NCBI RefSeq assembly: GCF_964340395.1
Contig: NC_135561.1
Location: forward strand, 2,597,501 to 2,661,500
Source of the DNA: Glandiceps talaboti
Lineage: Eukaryota; Hemichordata; Enteropneusta; Spengelidae
Direction: 5' to 3'
Length of the DNA: 64,000 nt
Below are positions 31,209 through 45,942 of the stretch, piece after piece. The position numbers and the translations under genes were made by a program. The first letter of the stretch is position 1. Each line of letters begins with the position of its first letter. The notes below the pieces were generated by a model. The model saw only the letters and a list, made by a program, of their open reading frames with translations. It had not been told where the DNA came from and did no database searches.

Positions 31209-34200
31209 TTACAATGCAATGTAATGCAATGACAATATATAATGCAACATTGGTTTCCGCTTTTAGATATATTAGGGTAATTGATCTTCAAGCAAATCAA
31301 ATTCAAACGTGACCACTGGTAAATCTTGAAATAGAGGATACGAAGTTCATAACTTGTAATGTGTGGGCAATGTTGTATGACATATTGTACACATCGTATT
31401 TTTCAAGTAGAAGACTCACTAGGGCCTCTTAACACTAAGTCAGTGTATAATGGTTGACAATGAAGTCAACTGTCCACCTGTAAATCGTCACTGCTGATGC
31501 CTTAATCCATGATTAAAAGGAATGATGCTGGCAATAAGTCACTCCATCTACAAAGCAGAGATTACGGTCTAACAAAGATAATGATATCTGCTACCAGCTA
31601 ATCAGACAGTAAACAACGGACGTGCATCATTTGGCAAAATGCAAACATAATATTGAAGACACACTACAACAATTAAAGTAAATTCATGTTTCTCTTAGAA
31701 AAAAACACTGAGAAATACTACACGACTGAGAAAACAATCCATCTATCGGTTCCGAATTAAAAATAGCATAAGGTCACATCGATAAAGTCCAACGTTGCCT
31801 TGTATTGAGACAAATTCACCCGACAAAAATAAAGCTTTCCAACACTGACGTCAAAACAAGAATCAATCCAAGCTAATATTGGTATGTAGACCACTGTGCA
31901 ACTCATTACCATGGCAACATCAATAATAAAAAAGGTTGTTATATTAAATCAAAATATATATGCTAAGACAACGGATGACATATATGCTAAGATAAGGGAT
32001 GAAATCTCAGGAGTAGCGTTTGTTTTTGATAATATGTTTTATTGATGTAAAGCTTTTCAATTTATAAACAAAAGAATTGCCTGTAAAGGACTATGTAGAA
32101 TGTAAAGAATAACGTGATTAATAACAATTCTATCCACTCGCTGTGTGTTAACTGTCATTACCTAATGAAGTAAATGACTAACGGTCCAAGCCCGGTGCCA
32201 TTAAAACTTCCTTTACAGTCACTTGATTGATGCATTAATGATACCCATCTTCAACTACTGGTGATCAGTTAAGGCATTGCAGGCACTCTCTACCCATAGA
32301 GCTGTTCTGTTAAATATCGGACCATAGGTCGGCATATAGCAATACAGTGATCGTGGTGCCGTCAAAATGGCGTTTCATTTCAATAAATTAAGATGTTCAT
32401 GAGCTTGTTGGTCGATTTACACAAACATGTATAACAGAATAACACACTGCCAAATAACTGCAAAGCTGTGTACGTTTAACCACGTCTCTACGGTTTTACG
32501 TTCCAAACTTGTTCCATGTTAACACATGTTATATATTAACATAATGCAAATAATGTTAGTAGGAGTTTTGTCAAGTATGCCATCAATAAACAACTATAAA
32601 TAACTTGTATAACAAAATTGCCCACGGCATATTTGATACTGGCCTCTGTCCCTCGTTGATCGCCAATGTTACCACGTTATAATTGCTCCTTATGCAAGTC
32701 ATTACCTCCACAAACTCTTGCCAATACCTCAGACTACATACAATGTTTATGGTTAAATTGGAACCATTTCAAAAATAGCCACAGAGCAGTTCGAAGCTCG
32801 ATCTCTTCTAAAATGATGCCATATTATTAAATCTTCAAACTTATACACAAAGAATTGAATGATGACATCTGACATCACCAACACCATAAGTGAGTAAACC
32901 GAAGTGTCGTTGCCTTAATTCAATGCAAATAATATTGTCAAATATGACAAGTAGCTAAACATTTTGATCGAGTCATTGTTCTTCATGTAATGTGTTGATT
33001 ACATCTGTACAAATACAATATGTACACAAATGATATATAATAAGTTTCGTAGACTAGTTTTTGTCAAAACTATTTTTTTGTGTGTGAAGATATATAGTTT
33101 CTTAAATCGACAAATCGTCAAAGAACATAATTACATTAGCATTCCATTAATTACGAGGCCAAGATTAGTGTATTTAGATAGTTAAATTATGAGAATTATT
33201 GATTCGGCGCCCAATGACGTCGTAATACAGTGAGCAATGTTTTGTTCTCGTTTATTGCAGTTCGTTATTTTGTCATTACTTAAATGTAACCGAAGGTCTT
33301 AAATAAACTGCTATACCTTTTTAAGCAGTTTACATTTTAATCGTCTGTCTTAGATATTATCATTGATGTTGTCATGCTGGATTAATTTATTCCTTTTATC
33401 ATTTTACATTGGTGCCTCATGTCTGCTGTCCTTGATTGCACTTCTAATTTTGTACATCACGCGTTGAACTTTCACGGCACCAGCATTCCCTAGACGTGTG
33501 GAATAAACCTGCCCAAACACCTGATTACGCCCGTTGATGTGGATCAGTTCGGGTCACTTGCCCTGACATCATTAAGTCGTGGAAGAAAATGTTGAATAAC
33601 AAATACAAAGGCGCCAAATCAAGCATTTTAAAAATAAAATCTGAATTTGTGGCAGTTAGTAACCAAATGTGGTTTTACGTGCACCTTAAATTGCTACGTA
33701 TTCTCACTTTTGATAAAAAAAATAACTTGATTACCATGCTTTGCTCAGGAAAACATTGACATTTCTTGACGAAATCTTTCATTAAAACATTCTTTATTAT
33801 GAGTTTCACGGCTATTGATTTTAACTCAATGAACATTTCAACAGTTATAAGCATAGCTGAATTATATATTTGATTATGAAGACCCACATTTAAAGTCAAC
33901 ATAAAATGTACAGTGGCATGCAGGTCTTCAAACACACGTGTGATCCTTGGAGCTTTTCGGATACATGAACACTCAAATCTTAAGAAATATCAAACACGTT
34001 TAATAACAATATGTCTATAATTCAAATCACTCGAACCCAAGAACATTGATAAAAGGTCAAATCTTTGTATAGTTGCTGTTTCACTGAATAAGAAATAAAA
34101 CCAAGAACCTCAGGTGTGTACGTTGCCTATCTTCATTGAAGTAAACAGACAGTATTGATTGATAGACGTTATTGATTTTTACCGAACGTTTCTAAAAAGG

Positions 34201-34660
34201 GCTCAGACAGCTGTGTCACACATCAGGATGCTTCCTATTGATGAGAAATAAAAAGAGGATCTGAAAATCCTCTTACATAGATTATCGTTTCAATTATTTG
34301 AATTTTTCAAATATTTAGTTACTGAGTGTAATAGTAGATTTCTACTTGTATAAAGAGAAACTGTATCACGTCAAATATGTATATTCACTAAAAACAAACA
34401 TTTATGTTAACCAAGTATTTAAGTTCTTGCCTTCAGCCTGGAACAACAATATTTGAATATAAACAGTTTAATTACAAATTACATAGTTGCAATTATCACA
34501 TACTCCCTAGTGTTGGCAAAGAACTAGAATAAAGTTATAATTTAGGTAGCGGAATATCTAACATTTATCTGAAAAGACTAAGGTAATTGCTTTGCCCGAA
34601 GGTATTAAAAAGCCTGCTTTTTGAATACGAAAGTACACAATTATAAAAAGCAAGTGTGTG

Positions 34661-34663
<3 letters not shown>
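31209..34663. other. Gene-free stretch
   Basis: No exon recognised. A short tandem duplication (tatatgctaaga...gggatga) lies near 31958-32005, and a small hairpin (aagaggat/atcctctt) near 34254-34275. Confidence 0.45.
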
Positions 34664-34747
<84 letters not shown>

Positions 34748-34748
34748 C

Positions 34749-34801
<53 letters not shown>

Positions 34802-34912
34802 ATAAATATATATATGTATGTATGTATGTATGCATGTATGTATGTATGTATGTATGTATGTATGTATGTATGTATGTATGTATGTATGTATGTATGTATG
34901 TATATATATATA
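34664..34912. repeat. Compound (TCTA)n then (TATG)n microsatellite
   Basis: About 135 bases of TCTA with one TCTC unit pass through a short TA-rich joint into about 85 bases of TATG with one CATG unit. All three frames are open through it; not coding. Confidence 0.97.
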
Positions 34913-35628
34913 TGACTGTCTGCATAAAAAAGAATCACTGGGCATAATTCCCAGCACAAAATAAATTATTTAAACAAATAGCAAATGTTGGATCTATAAA
35001 CGGGGATGAACGGGTAAATGAAGAACAGGTATTTCATTGAAAAAAACAAACTCATTAGTTCGTTTTTCAATGAATGTTGGGACACGTTTTAATTGTTGTT
35101 GGTTAAATATATCTTACTCGTGTATTGCATCAGTATATAATTTCACGATTTAAAATACTATATTGAAAGCGGCAACTTGACACGATTTGGATAAATATTC
35201 AGATAAACGTAAAAGCCAGGATTTGACCTTTGTTCGATTTGACCAATATTGTAGATACAGCAACTTTTATCTAATATAATTTTTATTCTGTCATCTGTAT
35301 ATATATTACGTACGACTTTTTAAAATTTGCGTATTCAATTCTGGCATTGATTATTATGTTTATATTCAAAATGTATATTCCTTGTCATCATCGAATGGTA
35401 AAGACATGACGTATATTTTTTCAAGCAAATACAATAATGATAAAACACTATAGCTATTGTTTTTGTGTCTCAGTACATCACTTACATTAATGCCTTATTA
35501 CCGTATGTATCAACATGTTTGCGGCAAGTTTACATTCATAAGTTATCATCTTACCCGTATCAAAGAACAGTGATTGCACTCTGTGAGTTATTAACAATCC
35601 CAAATACTGTTATATTCTGAATCATTAC
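34913..35628. other. Gene-free stretch
   Basis: Nothing recognised beyond AT-rich unique sequence. Confidence 0.45.
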
Positions 35629-35790
35629 TACCATCTGCCATTTTATGTTCCAAATGTAATTACTCTTGACGTTGTAATGGTGTCGTTAGAACATTATTTG
35701 ATATTCTTTTGACAATTTTTATTGACACCGTTTGAGACAGCAGGTTAGAGTATGAACAAGTGTCAAATAAATCAAATGTACTTGTCACTT
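35629..35790 (+). repeat. Direct duplication, copy 1
   Basis: About 160 bp running from CTGCCATTTTATGTTCC to CAAATGTACTTGTCACTT. It is repeated about 287 bp downstream with few changes. Confidence 0.9.
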
Positions 35791-35915
35791 CATTCAGTTA
35801 CTAGCACCAGTCAAGCATGCAGTCGGCTGTATTTCTTTCCAGACGAAATCTCTCAACAGTTTAAGTCAATGGTAACGAATTACAAACAACAGAAAAGATT
35901 TAATATATTCAAATA

Positions 35916-36075
35916 CACCACCTGCCATTTTATGTTCCAAATGTAATTACCTTTGACGTTGTAATGGTGTCGTTAGAACATTATCTGACATTCTTTTGAC
36001 AAAGGTTATTGACACCGTTTGAGACAGCAGGTTAGAGTAAGTGTCCGTCCAATAAACCAAATGCACTTGTCACTT
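35916..36075 (+). repeat. Direct duplication, copy 2
   Basis: Second copy of the block at 35629-35790, in the same orientation. It has scattered substitutions and a small deletion near the end. The DNA between the copies (35791-35915) is not itself duplicated to the right. Neither copy encodes anything I recognise. Confidence 0.9.
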
Positions 36076-38046
36076 GCAATAATGTAGCTTATAATGTAGT
36101 AATGTAGGAGTGAGTTATTTCAGTAACTATTGATGCTTAGGCATACTTCAGTAAATAGTGATTGATAGCAAGACATAAACAACTTTGTATTATAAACAAA
36201 AAAAAACACAACCCCCCCCCCCGAAGAATGCACACAGGGTCTCCATTACTCTTGTGGTTCGTGGAAATGAAGTCACCAAATGAAATAAACGTTTATGATA
36301 AATATAGAAAGTATATCTCGAAGGATAATGCCTCGATGGATAATGCTGATTATTTGGGTAAATCAAAACAAGATATACGATGTTACAATGCGTGGAAGAA
36401 CAGTAACCTGAGATGTAGTAGAGTCATAAGAGGCACAATTCGGCATTTATTATTTAGAACGATACGGTAACCTTGGAAACACAATACAACTACTACCTTG
36501 AGTAGCAGTTTCACGTCTATCTCCAAGTCATGGTTGATGACAATTCTGAATGATAGAAAACACGACATTTGTTTGAAAGATTGAGAAATACCCAAGAAAT
36601 GTGATATGTGACTCCTTGTCATTTTTGATATTCAGCCAGATGTTTTGTTAATGCATGAATGATTAATTGGGGATTCTTTAGAAAGGGATAGGTTTTACGG
36701 TCATAACACCGGGACCTACTCGTGGTGAAATAAACACCAATTACTACCTTTTGTCATAACCCTACCTGACACAGGTGTACCACAACACAATAAACATGTC
36801 TGAATGAATCAGTCTTAACATTGATACCTATATCTATATCTTTCTGCTTCGATTCTTTTCCTACATTGTGGCGAGCAGTGGCAAATATTATAGCATCTAA
36901 GCTGCTAGTGTAACACAAGACAGTTGCTATAAATATTTTATCAGCTGCAGATTTAACGAAATTTAGTTTTAAGAAAAGAAACCCCTACATATTTTCTTTT
37001 CAGACACGGAAACGCACTATCGACCAATACATTTCGATTGATGTGTTTGCAATCCATCCTTGACAAGTAACAAATTACCCACCGGAATTCAGCGGAATTA
37101 AGCTTTAAAGTTTATCTTCCGAAATTCACATTATTGTAAAACTCTAGCGAAATTTGAAATATGTTCACAATACTCTCCCTTTGTAGTTGCTGTTTTCACC
37201 TGGTCGCTTATATTATTGGCAAGTAGCAATCGTCTCGGTACACTTTGAATCGATACACTGGTATATGCACCGTTTACTATAAGCCTAGTTATAGACATGC
37301 TGCCGTCTTAATTCTCCGCTTCAACTAGTTTAATAGCGTCTTCGCTGTTTTTCTTACTGCTTAACTTGCTGTAAGTTGCCGTAGCGTACGTTTAACATCA
37401 TAAACTTGCCCGACGCCATCTGAATTTCCCACGAGACAGTACGTGGTGCTCAGTCATAGTTTTGTCCTAACACCAATACATGCTATTATCGATGGCATAT
37501 ACATTCCCCTGTATATATATTTCAACATATTTCAGTTTAAGTAAGAATCTACCTGCCAGTGTTTGGCCTTGTTGATTGTCGTATAGCTTGGAATACATAA
37601 ATTATTGTTGAGTGAACATTTTCAAATAACACTTTTCATCTAAGTCATGCCGTGAAATTGAAACGTAGGTGATCATTTTGCAAAATCGATTCAGGCTGGT
37701 ACAATCTTTTCGAGGATCAATTTGTTATATTTCCATATCAGTTTCGAGAGTTTATTATCCAAGTTATGAAAATGATTATATAAACAGTTACATAATACCA
37801 AAGTATCAACGCTTCATTTAGCTATTGAGATTGAATACCAACGTCTTGTAATTCAATTAGTGCATCGAATTTCATGGAAATTTACATACCAAAACTGCAC
37901 TTTTCGCGTAGAACGTCCAACAGCTACAACGTGCCCTTTCAATAACTTCAAAATAAAAGTTTATTTCTATCAAAACCGACTTTTTTCTATGAATGGATTT
38001 TAACTATCAAAGTTTTTAGAAAAAAACACATTTTTAATATGTTTAC
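36076..38046. other. Gene-free stretch with A-run and C-run at 36198-36222
   Basis: An A9 run and a C11 run lie close together near 36198-36222. A 102-codon open frame crosses them, but it has no family resemblance and includes the homopolymers, so I do not call it a gene. Confidence 0.45.
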
Positions 38047-38049
38047 TTG

Positions 38050-38108
<59 letters not shown>

Positions 38109-38135
38109 GTCGTCGTCATCGTCGTCGTCGTCGTC

Positions 38136-38172
<37 letters not shown>

Positions 38173-38191
38173 TCATCACCATCACCATCAC

Positions 38192-38238
<47 letters not shown>

Positions 38239-38250
38239 ACATCACCACCA
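38047..38250. repeat. Compound trinucleotide array (CAT)(CGT)(CAA)(CAT)
   Basis: About 200 bases of pure trinucleotide blocks in the order CAT, CGT mixed with CAT, CAA, then CAT with some CAC. The poly-His, poly-Ser and poly-Met readings on the two strands are consequences of the repeat; no gene context flanks it. Confidence 0.95.
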
Positions 38251-40729
38251 TCTTCACAGGCAAACGCCTATGCCACAAGCATCAGTACGTAGTACGACCA
38301 CTATCCACTACTACCACACCAACTATATCTACTGCTTTAGATGCACTGATTACAATATGAAAACAGTGGCTGACTCTTTACGTCATAATGCCAACTAGAA
38401 GTTATATGGGCATAAGAGTAAGAACGGTCTCCCACACACAGAGAGAATATTAGACAGATTAAAACGCCAGATAAGCTTGCAATCTCCGATTGAGCAGGAA
38501 ATATCTATACGAAGTGTTTAGAGTAGAAGTGCTCATGCATCAATATGAAAGGTATAGATAACACGCTGCGATAATGACGGCAATATACCATGAAATCGAG
38601 GAGAAATCAGTTTGGGTCTAATGCCTAATTCACCTGGAGTTTACAAACCTTCAATCATAATGTACAGATAAAACAGAATGATATCCCAGTCTAGGTTTTG
38701 ACTTCTCCAATCAGTTAGCTATTGTTATCGGAAGTATCATTTCTACTTTTTATGTAATCAACTTTTTTCAAGTCATGATATTCGTTTAATTCGACTTCTT
38801 AGGTAGCGGAGCAAAGAAAAATATAGGGAATCAACAAACCACTTAACGCTAGGGATGCAAAACATATCGAATTAGTCACGTGTTATACTGTCATTATACG
38901 TTTGTCATGTATGTATGCATGCTTTTTGTAGTTAGATCCAACTGTTCATTCAAATGGATTAGTGAGTTCATTGATTAATAATAATAATATTAGTGTATAG
39001 TGTAGTCTATCTACTTGAATATTAGTATCCAAGGCATGTATTTCATTATCGTTCGTGTCATTATTTTCTCTTCAAAGTAATAGTTGGCGATGAGTCATTC
39101 ATACATATCTCCGTGTACACAGCATGCTTTTATTACCACGAATCAGATTTGTTAGGGAACGTTTACTGCATCTTACACTCTCCAACATGGAATTGCTGTT
39201 ACCTTTCCCCAACATAAAACTGAAATAAGTCACAATTGGACAATGAGTAAAGCGCTATTTCATTTGCAATCTTCAACTCACAACTATGTAATATAACATC
39301 TGATGTCACACAAACCTGGTCCAAAACCTACAAATTGTAAGTATAGTTTACATATATGCATGACCACTTGATTTCCTGGCAACACAACAGCATGTTTGTC
39401 ACAGAAGCCAACTAATATTAATAACCACATAGCTAAAATCTACAATACATAGACTCTAATAAAGTGTATGTATATATGCATAGTATTTGACCCGTGTTTT
39501 ATATCTAAACCTTGACTTATAACCTAAAGATTTATCTCCGGGGTCAATAACTGTACTAAAACCATACCAGATTCAAAGTATCTCACTTTTCTGAGAGATG
39601 TAATCATGAAATAACGTTGTAATACTCTATGAATATTATAATATTATAAACTTCTATGCGTTCTAAAACTAAACAAAACAAAGCTCAGAGTTATAGATAT
39701 AATGTACTTGCCCTCGTCAGCTTATGAGTAACTTATGTGTCAACTTTAAAAGAGGGTTGAACATTTACATGTATTTCAAAAATCAACATCTGTTACTTGT
39801 TCTAAACATGTGTACCTCGGCCCCTTCGTCTTTTTATCTTCAAAGAGAATTCTAACTGTCAACAAAACTCAGTTGATTATTTTGTAATATTACTACGTTT
39901 TGGTAAAAACAATATTTCAATTTCATAATAATTTCAAATTCTCCACAAGAACTTATCCGTTTTGACAATGAGTGCGTGTTATTTTACTTCGTGAACTATC
40001 GCTCCCAACAATTACAATCTAAGTGGGCTAGATTTGAATTTACCCCTAATCGGGCAACTTGGGTATATATATCCCAGATATATTCATGAAGAATTGTGAA
40101 TTCATTTATACTTTATTATTCTGACTGTTCCATTTTTAATTCCTAGTTTCACCATTTATATTTACGATTTCCTTCAATTTCATTTCTTGCGATGTTCCAA
40201 TCACTACTTCACGAGGCTTATAAAGGATATTTTATTAAATTGTAACATATTTTGTTGTATGTCTGTGAAAAAAACGAAATAAAACAAAAAAATTAAACCA
40301 ACGTCTATTAGCGAATATCAGAATTGATATACAATCTTTAAAGGTGCAGTCTAGAATCCCAGTTATAAGTTGAGTTATCTGTGTAGTGTAACTTTTCACA
40401 AGCTATCTTTTAAATGCTGTAACACGGGGGTGTATTTATGCCTTTATGATTCAAATCTGTAATTGAAGGTGCTCCCTCTAGAATGACGACATCATTTATC
40501 CTGTACCAATCAAATGCTGCTTGAAAACTAATATTTCCTTTCTAATAGTTTAATAGTTTAAATGTTCTTCGACAAATCGAGAAGAGCGAAAATATATATA
40601 TACTTACTGACTCAAGGCTTTCAATTGATACATTTCACTAGTAACAATAAACGAGACGAATTTTTTTTTGCCGAATAATGTTTGGGATAAAGCAGATACG
40701 GTTTTAATATATATGGACAACTAACTGAG

Positions 40730-40733
<4 letters not shown>
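38251..40733. other. Gene-free stretch
   Basis: No exon recognised. A direct repeat of a short AGGTGC...TCTAGAAT motif occurs near 40342 and 40469, possibly the ends of an old repeat. Confidence 0.4.

Positions 40734-40773
<40 letters not shown>
40734..40773. repeat. (TG)n microsatellite
   Basis: About 20 perfect units. Confidence 0.95.
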
Positions 40774-40774
<1 letters not shown>

Positions 40775-43700
40775 GAATTCCCCTTTTCTAACATTCGACT
40801 CCATTTAACAGTAAACTTCGAATGTATTTCACATAATATTAACACGAGTGGAAGAGTCTTATTAGCTAGCACAGCAGAATAGGTGTTGATTACGCAACAT
40901 CAAAGAATGATGTGGAAAAGATAAGAGTGAAATTATATAGATACCTAATTCAGGGTTCAACTTTCACATTTTGAGACCCTAAAGACTCAAAATTCATTTC
41001 TTCTTCACGTGAATTTTGAATTTCGCTTGATGACATGACAAGTATATGAATATTACTCAGACGTTATGGAATACATTCTACATGACGGTCATTGCCACAC
41101 AATGCAGCAAATTACCCACTGACGTCTTACAAAGTAAATCACCCATGCTTATAAAAAGACTATCCTCTGGTAATGTTGGTAATAGACATGGTTGGGTCAG
41201 TCATCAGTGAAATAAAAGGATGGGCCAATTTCATTAAGTTCTGTTTTCCTGTATATGTCATTCGCTGAACGTTTTCTTCACTAGTAATGTTCAACAAGAG
41301 AAGGATATGTCAGGGATTCATATGTTTTCAATAGGTGTAAATGCATTCCTTTGGTTACTTTAAAATGTTTATACGAACATTTTCTACTTTTGTTCATGTA
41401 TGTCATAAACTAGTTTATACTCGTTCATACCAGTTATATTCAGATCTGTACGCGATTGCAAATGTTAATATAAACATATTTTCACCTGATATACAGCTGT
41501 TGTGTTACATATGTTAACGCTAAAATCTCACGTCCGGCATAAGATAAAACTGACTAAAGAATGGCATATATTGATACCGTTGTACCGTCGAATACCACGT
41601 GTTTATGTTCGGTTTTGAAGACTCGAAATATCCAATATTTACTTAAATCGAAAGTATTTCATCAATATCTATAGCATGTATACTAGAAGGTAACCTGTCT
41701 ACGGCAATAATATGTGACTGCGATAGCTGTCGTAACTCTATCTCAGCACCGTAGACAGTCTAATTAGAATAAATGGTAATGAGAATCAGAGATACTCCGA
41801 TAACAATTTTACCAGTCTCATTTGCAACATAGGACACAATGTGCGCGCAGACGGAGACACTCTCACACGCGCAGACGGAGACACTCTCTCACGCTCAGAC
41901 AGATGTTATGTTGCAATCTTAGTTACTTTGATATCCGCTCATCGATCTTTTAAATAGTGCGTACTCTGTGTCTGATACCTGATATAATTAATTGTAAGAC
42001 GGTCGATATTATGCTTAGCATTGTTTCTACACAAGGTCCCATTAAGATTTGAGAGTAAACGATACTTGGAACTTGAAATGGTTAGACAATTAATTCCTCT
42101 TTACTAAAGAGGCGTACTTGTGGTTTCTCCATTGCCTAAATTTCGCTATTCTTATAAGGGAATATATCACGTAGGTTGTGTTAGGAGATATGTATAGATT
42201 GAAGACAGTATATTTCATTTTTTTCAACATGTTATTCCATCTGATATAAGTCCACAATATGGCTGTCACAGACGTTATCAGCAAAAATAGCTATCAATCA
42301 AAGACCCAATACAAAGCTGTACACAAACACATTATGTTAATTGCAAACCAGAAAGGATTGGTTTTGAAAATTACATTTGCTGTTTTATGCATAATTTATA
42401 GCTGTATTTAACAATACGTAAGGGATGTACACTGCTTACCATTTCTATTAGAGACCTGGCAACATTGTTCGTTTGTAGCAGGAGGTTGACGATACACCAT
42501 TTGACGTCCTATAACCAAGCTAACAACAACACTGAATGACAGAGTTTTGTAAAGGTAGGTTGCAACAATATGTACATTTCATTCGCAACAGTAACTTTGC
42601 GGATATAGTAACTTACGAGATTAGAACATTTTGCACAGAATCAATCTCATATGACATATGTATATTTTTATAGTCACATTTTTATTTTCTTATTTTCAAA
42701 CTTAGATAATCGTGTTTTTATTGACACCACTGTAGCAGTTTGTGAGTTTATTTATACATTATGTCATCTCAATTGAGGACAATATACATCGTTTGACCTT
42801 AAAGGGTGTACACAACAGAAAGCTTATATATTAGTCGACATGAATATGAAAAAGTAGTACACGTCGAGTTGCAATAAGAGTGAATGACGGTAATGTGATA
42901 TAAAATAACCTTGCAGTATTACAGGTTTAATTCATCTTATAAGTCTTGCAATAACATCAAGGCCATTATTGAATAGAAAAGAATCTGTGCAACTTTGTCG
43001 CTTTGTCATTTAATCTAATAATACACGTTGGCTCTTTACTACCCAGAATAATACATACATTTTGAGAAAGAGCGCTTATTGTTGTGCAGGATATTCGAAC
43101 GAGATCAATTGAAAGCTTACAGAATGCGTGGACATCTGTTATTCCGTCTAGAAATAAAAGCCTGAAGGACTGCATTTAATACGAGACTTTAAGCTGTATT
43201 CTGCAGATTACAACTGTACAAACGACGTTCACAGAATTTTATTACATTTTATATTTCCAAGCTAGTCCCCGAACCGTTAGCCTTAAATCCTTAGTCACTA
43301 ATAGTGTTGTACTCGCCTTACATAGGTGGGATACAAACTCGTTTGCGTTTTACAAAGACAGACCTCTGAACTGTTACCATTCCTAGCTATTCCACGTAGA
43401 TAATGGTTCTGGTCATTGGCGGGGTTATATGAAATCCGTTGGTACTAAACGTTATGACAAAGTGTAGTTTGAAGCCATTATAAATTACAGTATTCACAAT
43501 TCTGTCCTTGGTACATACAATAAAGAAACTCTTTCAAAAGCAATCCGTCATTTTATCTCTCTGCGTCTAAGAGTATAATTTTTAGAATTTGAAATCGATC
43601 ACATTCAAATGAACCGTTTGTGGTAGAGTACAAGATTAATAGGCACATCTTTACGTATGATGAAATGCTACCATATAATTTTTCTTTTCTAGGATTGAAA

Positions 43701-44165
43701 TTGTAAAGGTTTCCTCGGGATTAATTTGTCTGCGCAGGTGCTTAATGTCTTTTGGATATCTGAAAACCAATAACGTAGATGAATGTGAATTCCTGAGCTT
43801 TTGATATTTGACATCTGATTCAAGGGACATTAATTAGCAAAACATAACTTACTAAACGCGGTCGAACGATTTGTTTTTCGCCATAATGATAACGGAATAA
43901 GATTAATGGTACACAAGATATTTTTTTTATTAGATAGCTAATAAAATATAAACAATATAACAATGCGATCCACAAAAGATTAATAATTAAAACCATTACA
44001 CTAATGTAAACTTCTTTTTCTGTGCAACTTGTTTTGTTACCAGTGTCAAACAACCAACAAAGCGCCTGAAATATATCATAAGAAAAACAAATATCATGTA
44101 AATTTTCTCTCAGTACCCCAATCTTCATCAAACAATAATATAAACGCAGCACTTGCTATAACACA
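40774..44165. repeat. Gene-free stretch with a 24-bp tandem repeat near 41845-41905
   Basis: A unit of about 24 bp (gcgcagacggagacactctc...) is repeated about 2.5 times near 41845-41905. No exon was recognised elsewhere in the stretch. Confidence 0.55.
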
Positions 44166-44440
44166 CATCACCACCACCACCACCACCACCATCACCATCA
44201 TCATCATCACCACCACCACCACCACCACCACCACCATATCATCATATCACCACCATTACTACAACCACCACCGTCGCCAACGCCGCCATCACAACTACCA
44301 ACATAACTAACACAATACAAAATACTACCACCAACAATAACACCACCATTATTATAGTTGTAACCACCACCACCACTACCATCATGATCATGCTCGTGAT
44401 CATCCCCACCACCATCGTCATCACCATCGTAATAACATCA
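44166..44440. repeat. Degenerate CAC/CAT trinucleotide region
   Basis: About 270 bases of interrupted CAC, CAT and AAC triplets, less pure than the array at 38 kb. The long open frames on both strands come from the composition. Confidence 0.9.
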
Positions 44441-45942
44441 GTAGAGAACAATACTAACAAAACGACAAACTGTATTACAGCACTACAATATAACGACCAC
44501 CTTCAGAAGCATTTAAATAAATATTCTCAGAATAAAAAGCTTTGAATTTAATGTAACATGATATCGGAAAAGAAAATCGCAGTGAAATAATGATGGCCAC
44601 AGGTGGGACAACAGTTTGATACAGAAATAATGCCAAAATCTACAATTGAAATGGGTAACCCCGGGACGAGTGACTGTAACATTGGTATCTAGGGAGCAAC
44701 CATCATGTAGTGCTACCAATGATTAAGACCCTGATGTTAGATAATGATACCCAAGTTTCCTCGTTGTGGAAATATGAAATCATGTGATATAGCATATCTC
44801 CTTAGCATGTATTTACTAACGAGACTTTTGAGACCATCACTTGAAAAGACGCGCATGCCGAATGAATTGCAAATTGGTACAAACTTGATCGCTAAGTCTT
44901 GTTCTTTGAACTTGCCATCGCCTGGGACCAAATTCATATGATGAAGATGTCAGAATTGACAATGGTATCCATCGGTGGGATAGAAGTACATCCTGCAACA
45001 TGTAATGATTCCCACGCTGGATTGACAATGACAAAAATTTCATTGAGTATGACGAGACAGAAATCTTTAACCAGCCTACTCTGTCAAAAAATATCTTCTA
45101 ATTTATTATATTTCATCGACAGCGTTAAGAAATCACTACTAAGATTACATTTCATCGTCTCTAACAAATCTAACAGAAATTTCCTTATATCGTCTGGGTC
45201 AGCAGAAATCTTACTGAAATGATATATGCCAGCATCTTAGATAAAAATCTAACGTTGCTACATTCTTTGTCTTAAATAACTTTATCATGACGTCGTCGCT
45301 AACACATTTTAAGTGTAACAATCTATTCAGTACAGCATTTCAAATTTGAGAGGATGTTTTCGTCGAACCGGAGGATGGCAAGAAGCAAACTGCAGTAAGT
45401 AAAAATGTTGTCGCACCGAACAATGAAATGTAACTAAAAGCTATACATTTTTGTTTCAGTTGAAATAGTTTTACTTGTTTGTCTTCAATTGTGTACAATT
45501 AGAGCAGAGTAAACAATTCCTACACAATGTAAACTTACTTTAGTCTGTAAGATACGACATGTCGTGCCACGCCTATCGGCCAACAACTATGCCAGAAGAC
45601 TTAAAGACTTATTAGGGTTCAATGACAAGACGTATCTTGCAGTCTAAATTTAACTTTGAAAACAAGTTGCGGAGTAACACCATTGCCCGTATGTCTGGAT
45701 CAGATATATAGTAATTCTTACCCTTTTTACACGCTGGGACTTGTGGAAAAAGTAGTTTATAGCTTTCGATAATAAAATAGACACATGAACACAGAAAAGA
45801 AGGGCCTGTTATCTTCATGGCTGTTTTCAATTAAAATAGAGTTATAGACTTAGAAAAATAAAAAAATAAATGTTGTATATATAATTACACAGCATTAAAA
45901 GGTTAACACATAGACTGAGTAGTATTGATAAAAAATATGTAT
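44441..45942. other. Stretch with a protein-like but interrupted - strand segment
   Basis: Between about 45215 and 44740 on the - strand, three frames in turn give protein-like text broken by stops. I do not recognise the family (see findings). The rest shows nothing. Confidence 0.35.

Noticed and set aside
34621-34947. SIYL and MYVC repeat frames
   Set aside because: Translation of the TCTA and TATG microsatellites.
38000-38398. Poly-His, poly-Ser, poly-Met and poly-Gln frames
   Set aside because: Produced by the CAT/CAA array. No flanking protein domain or splice context.
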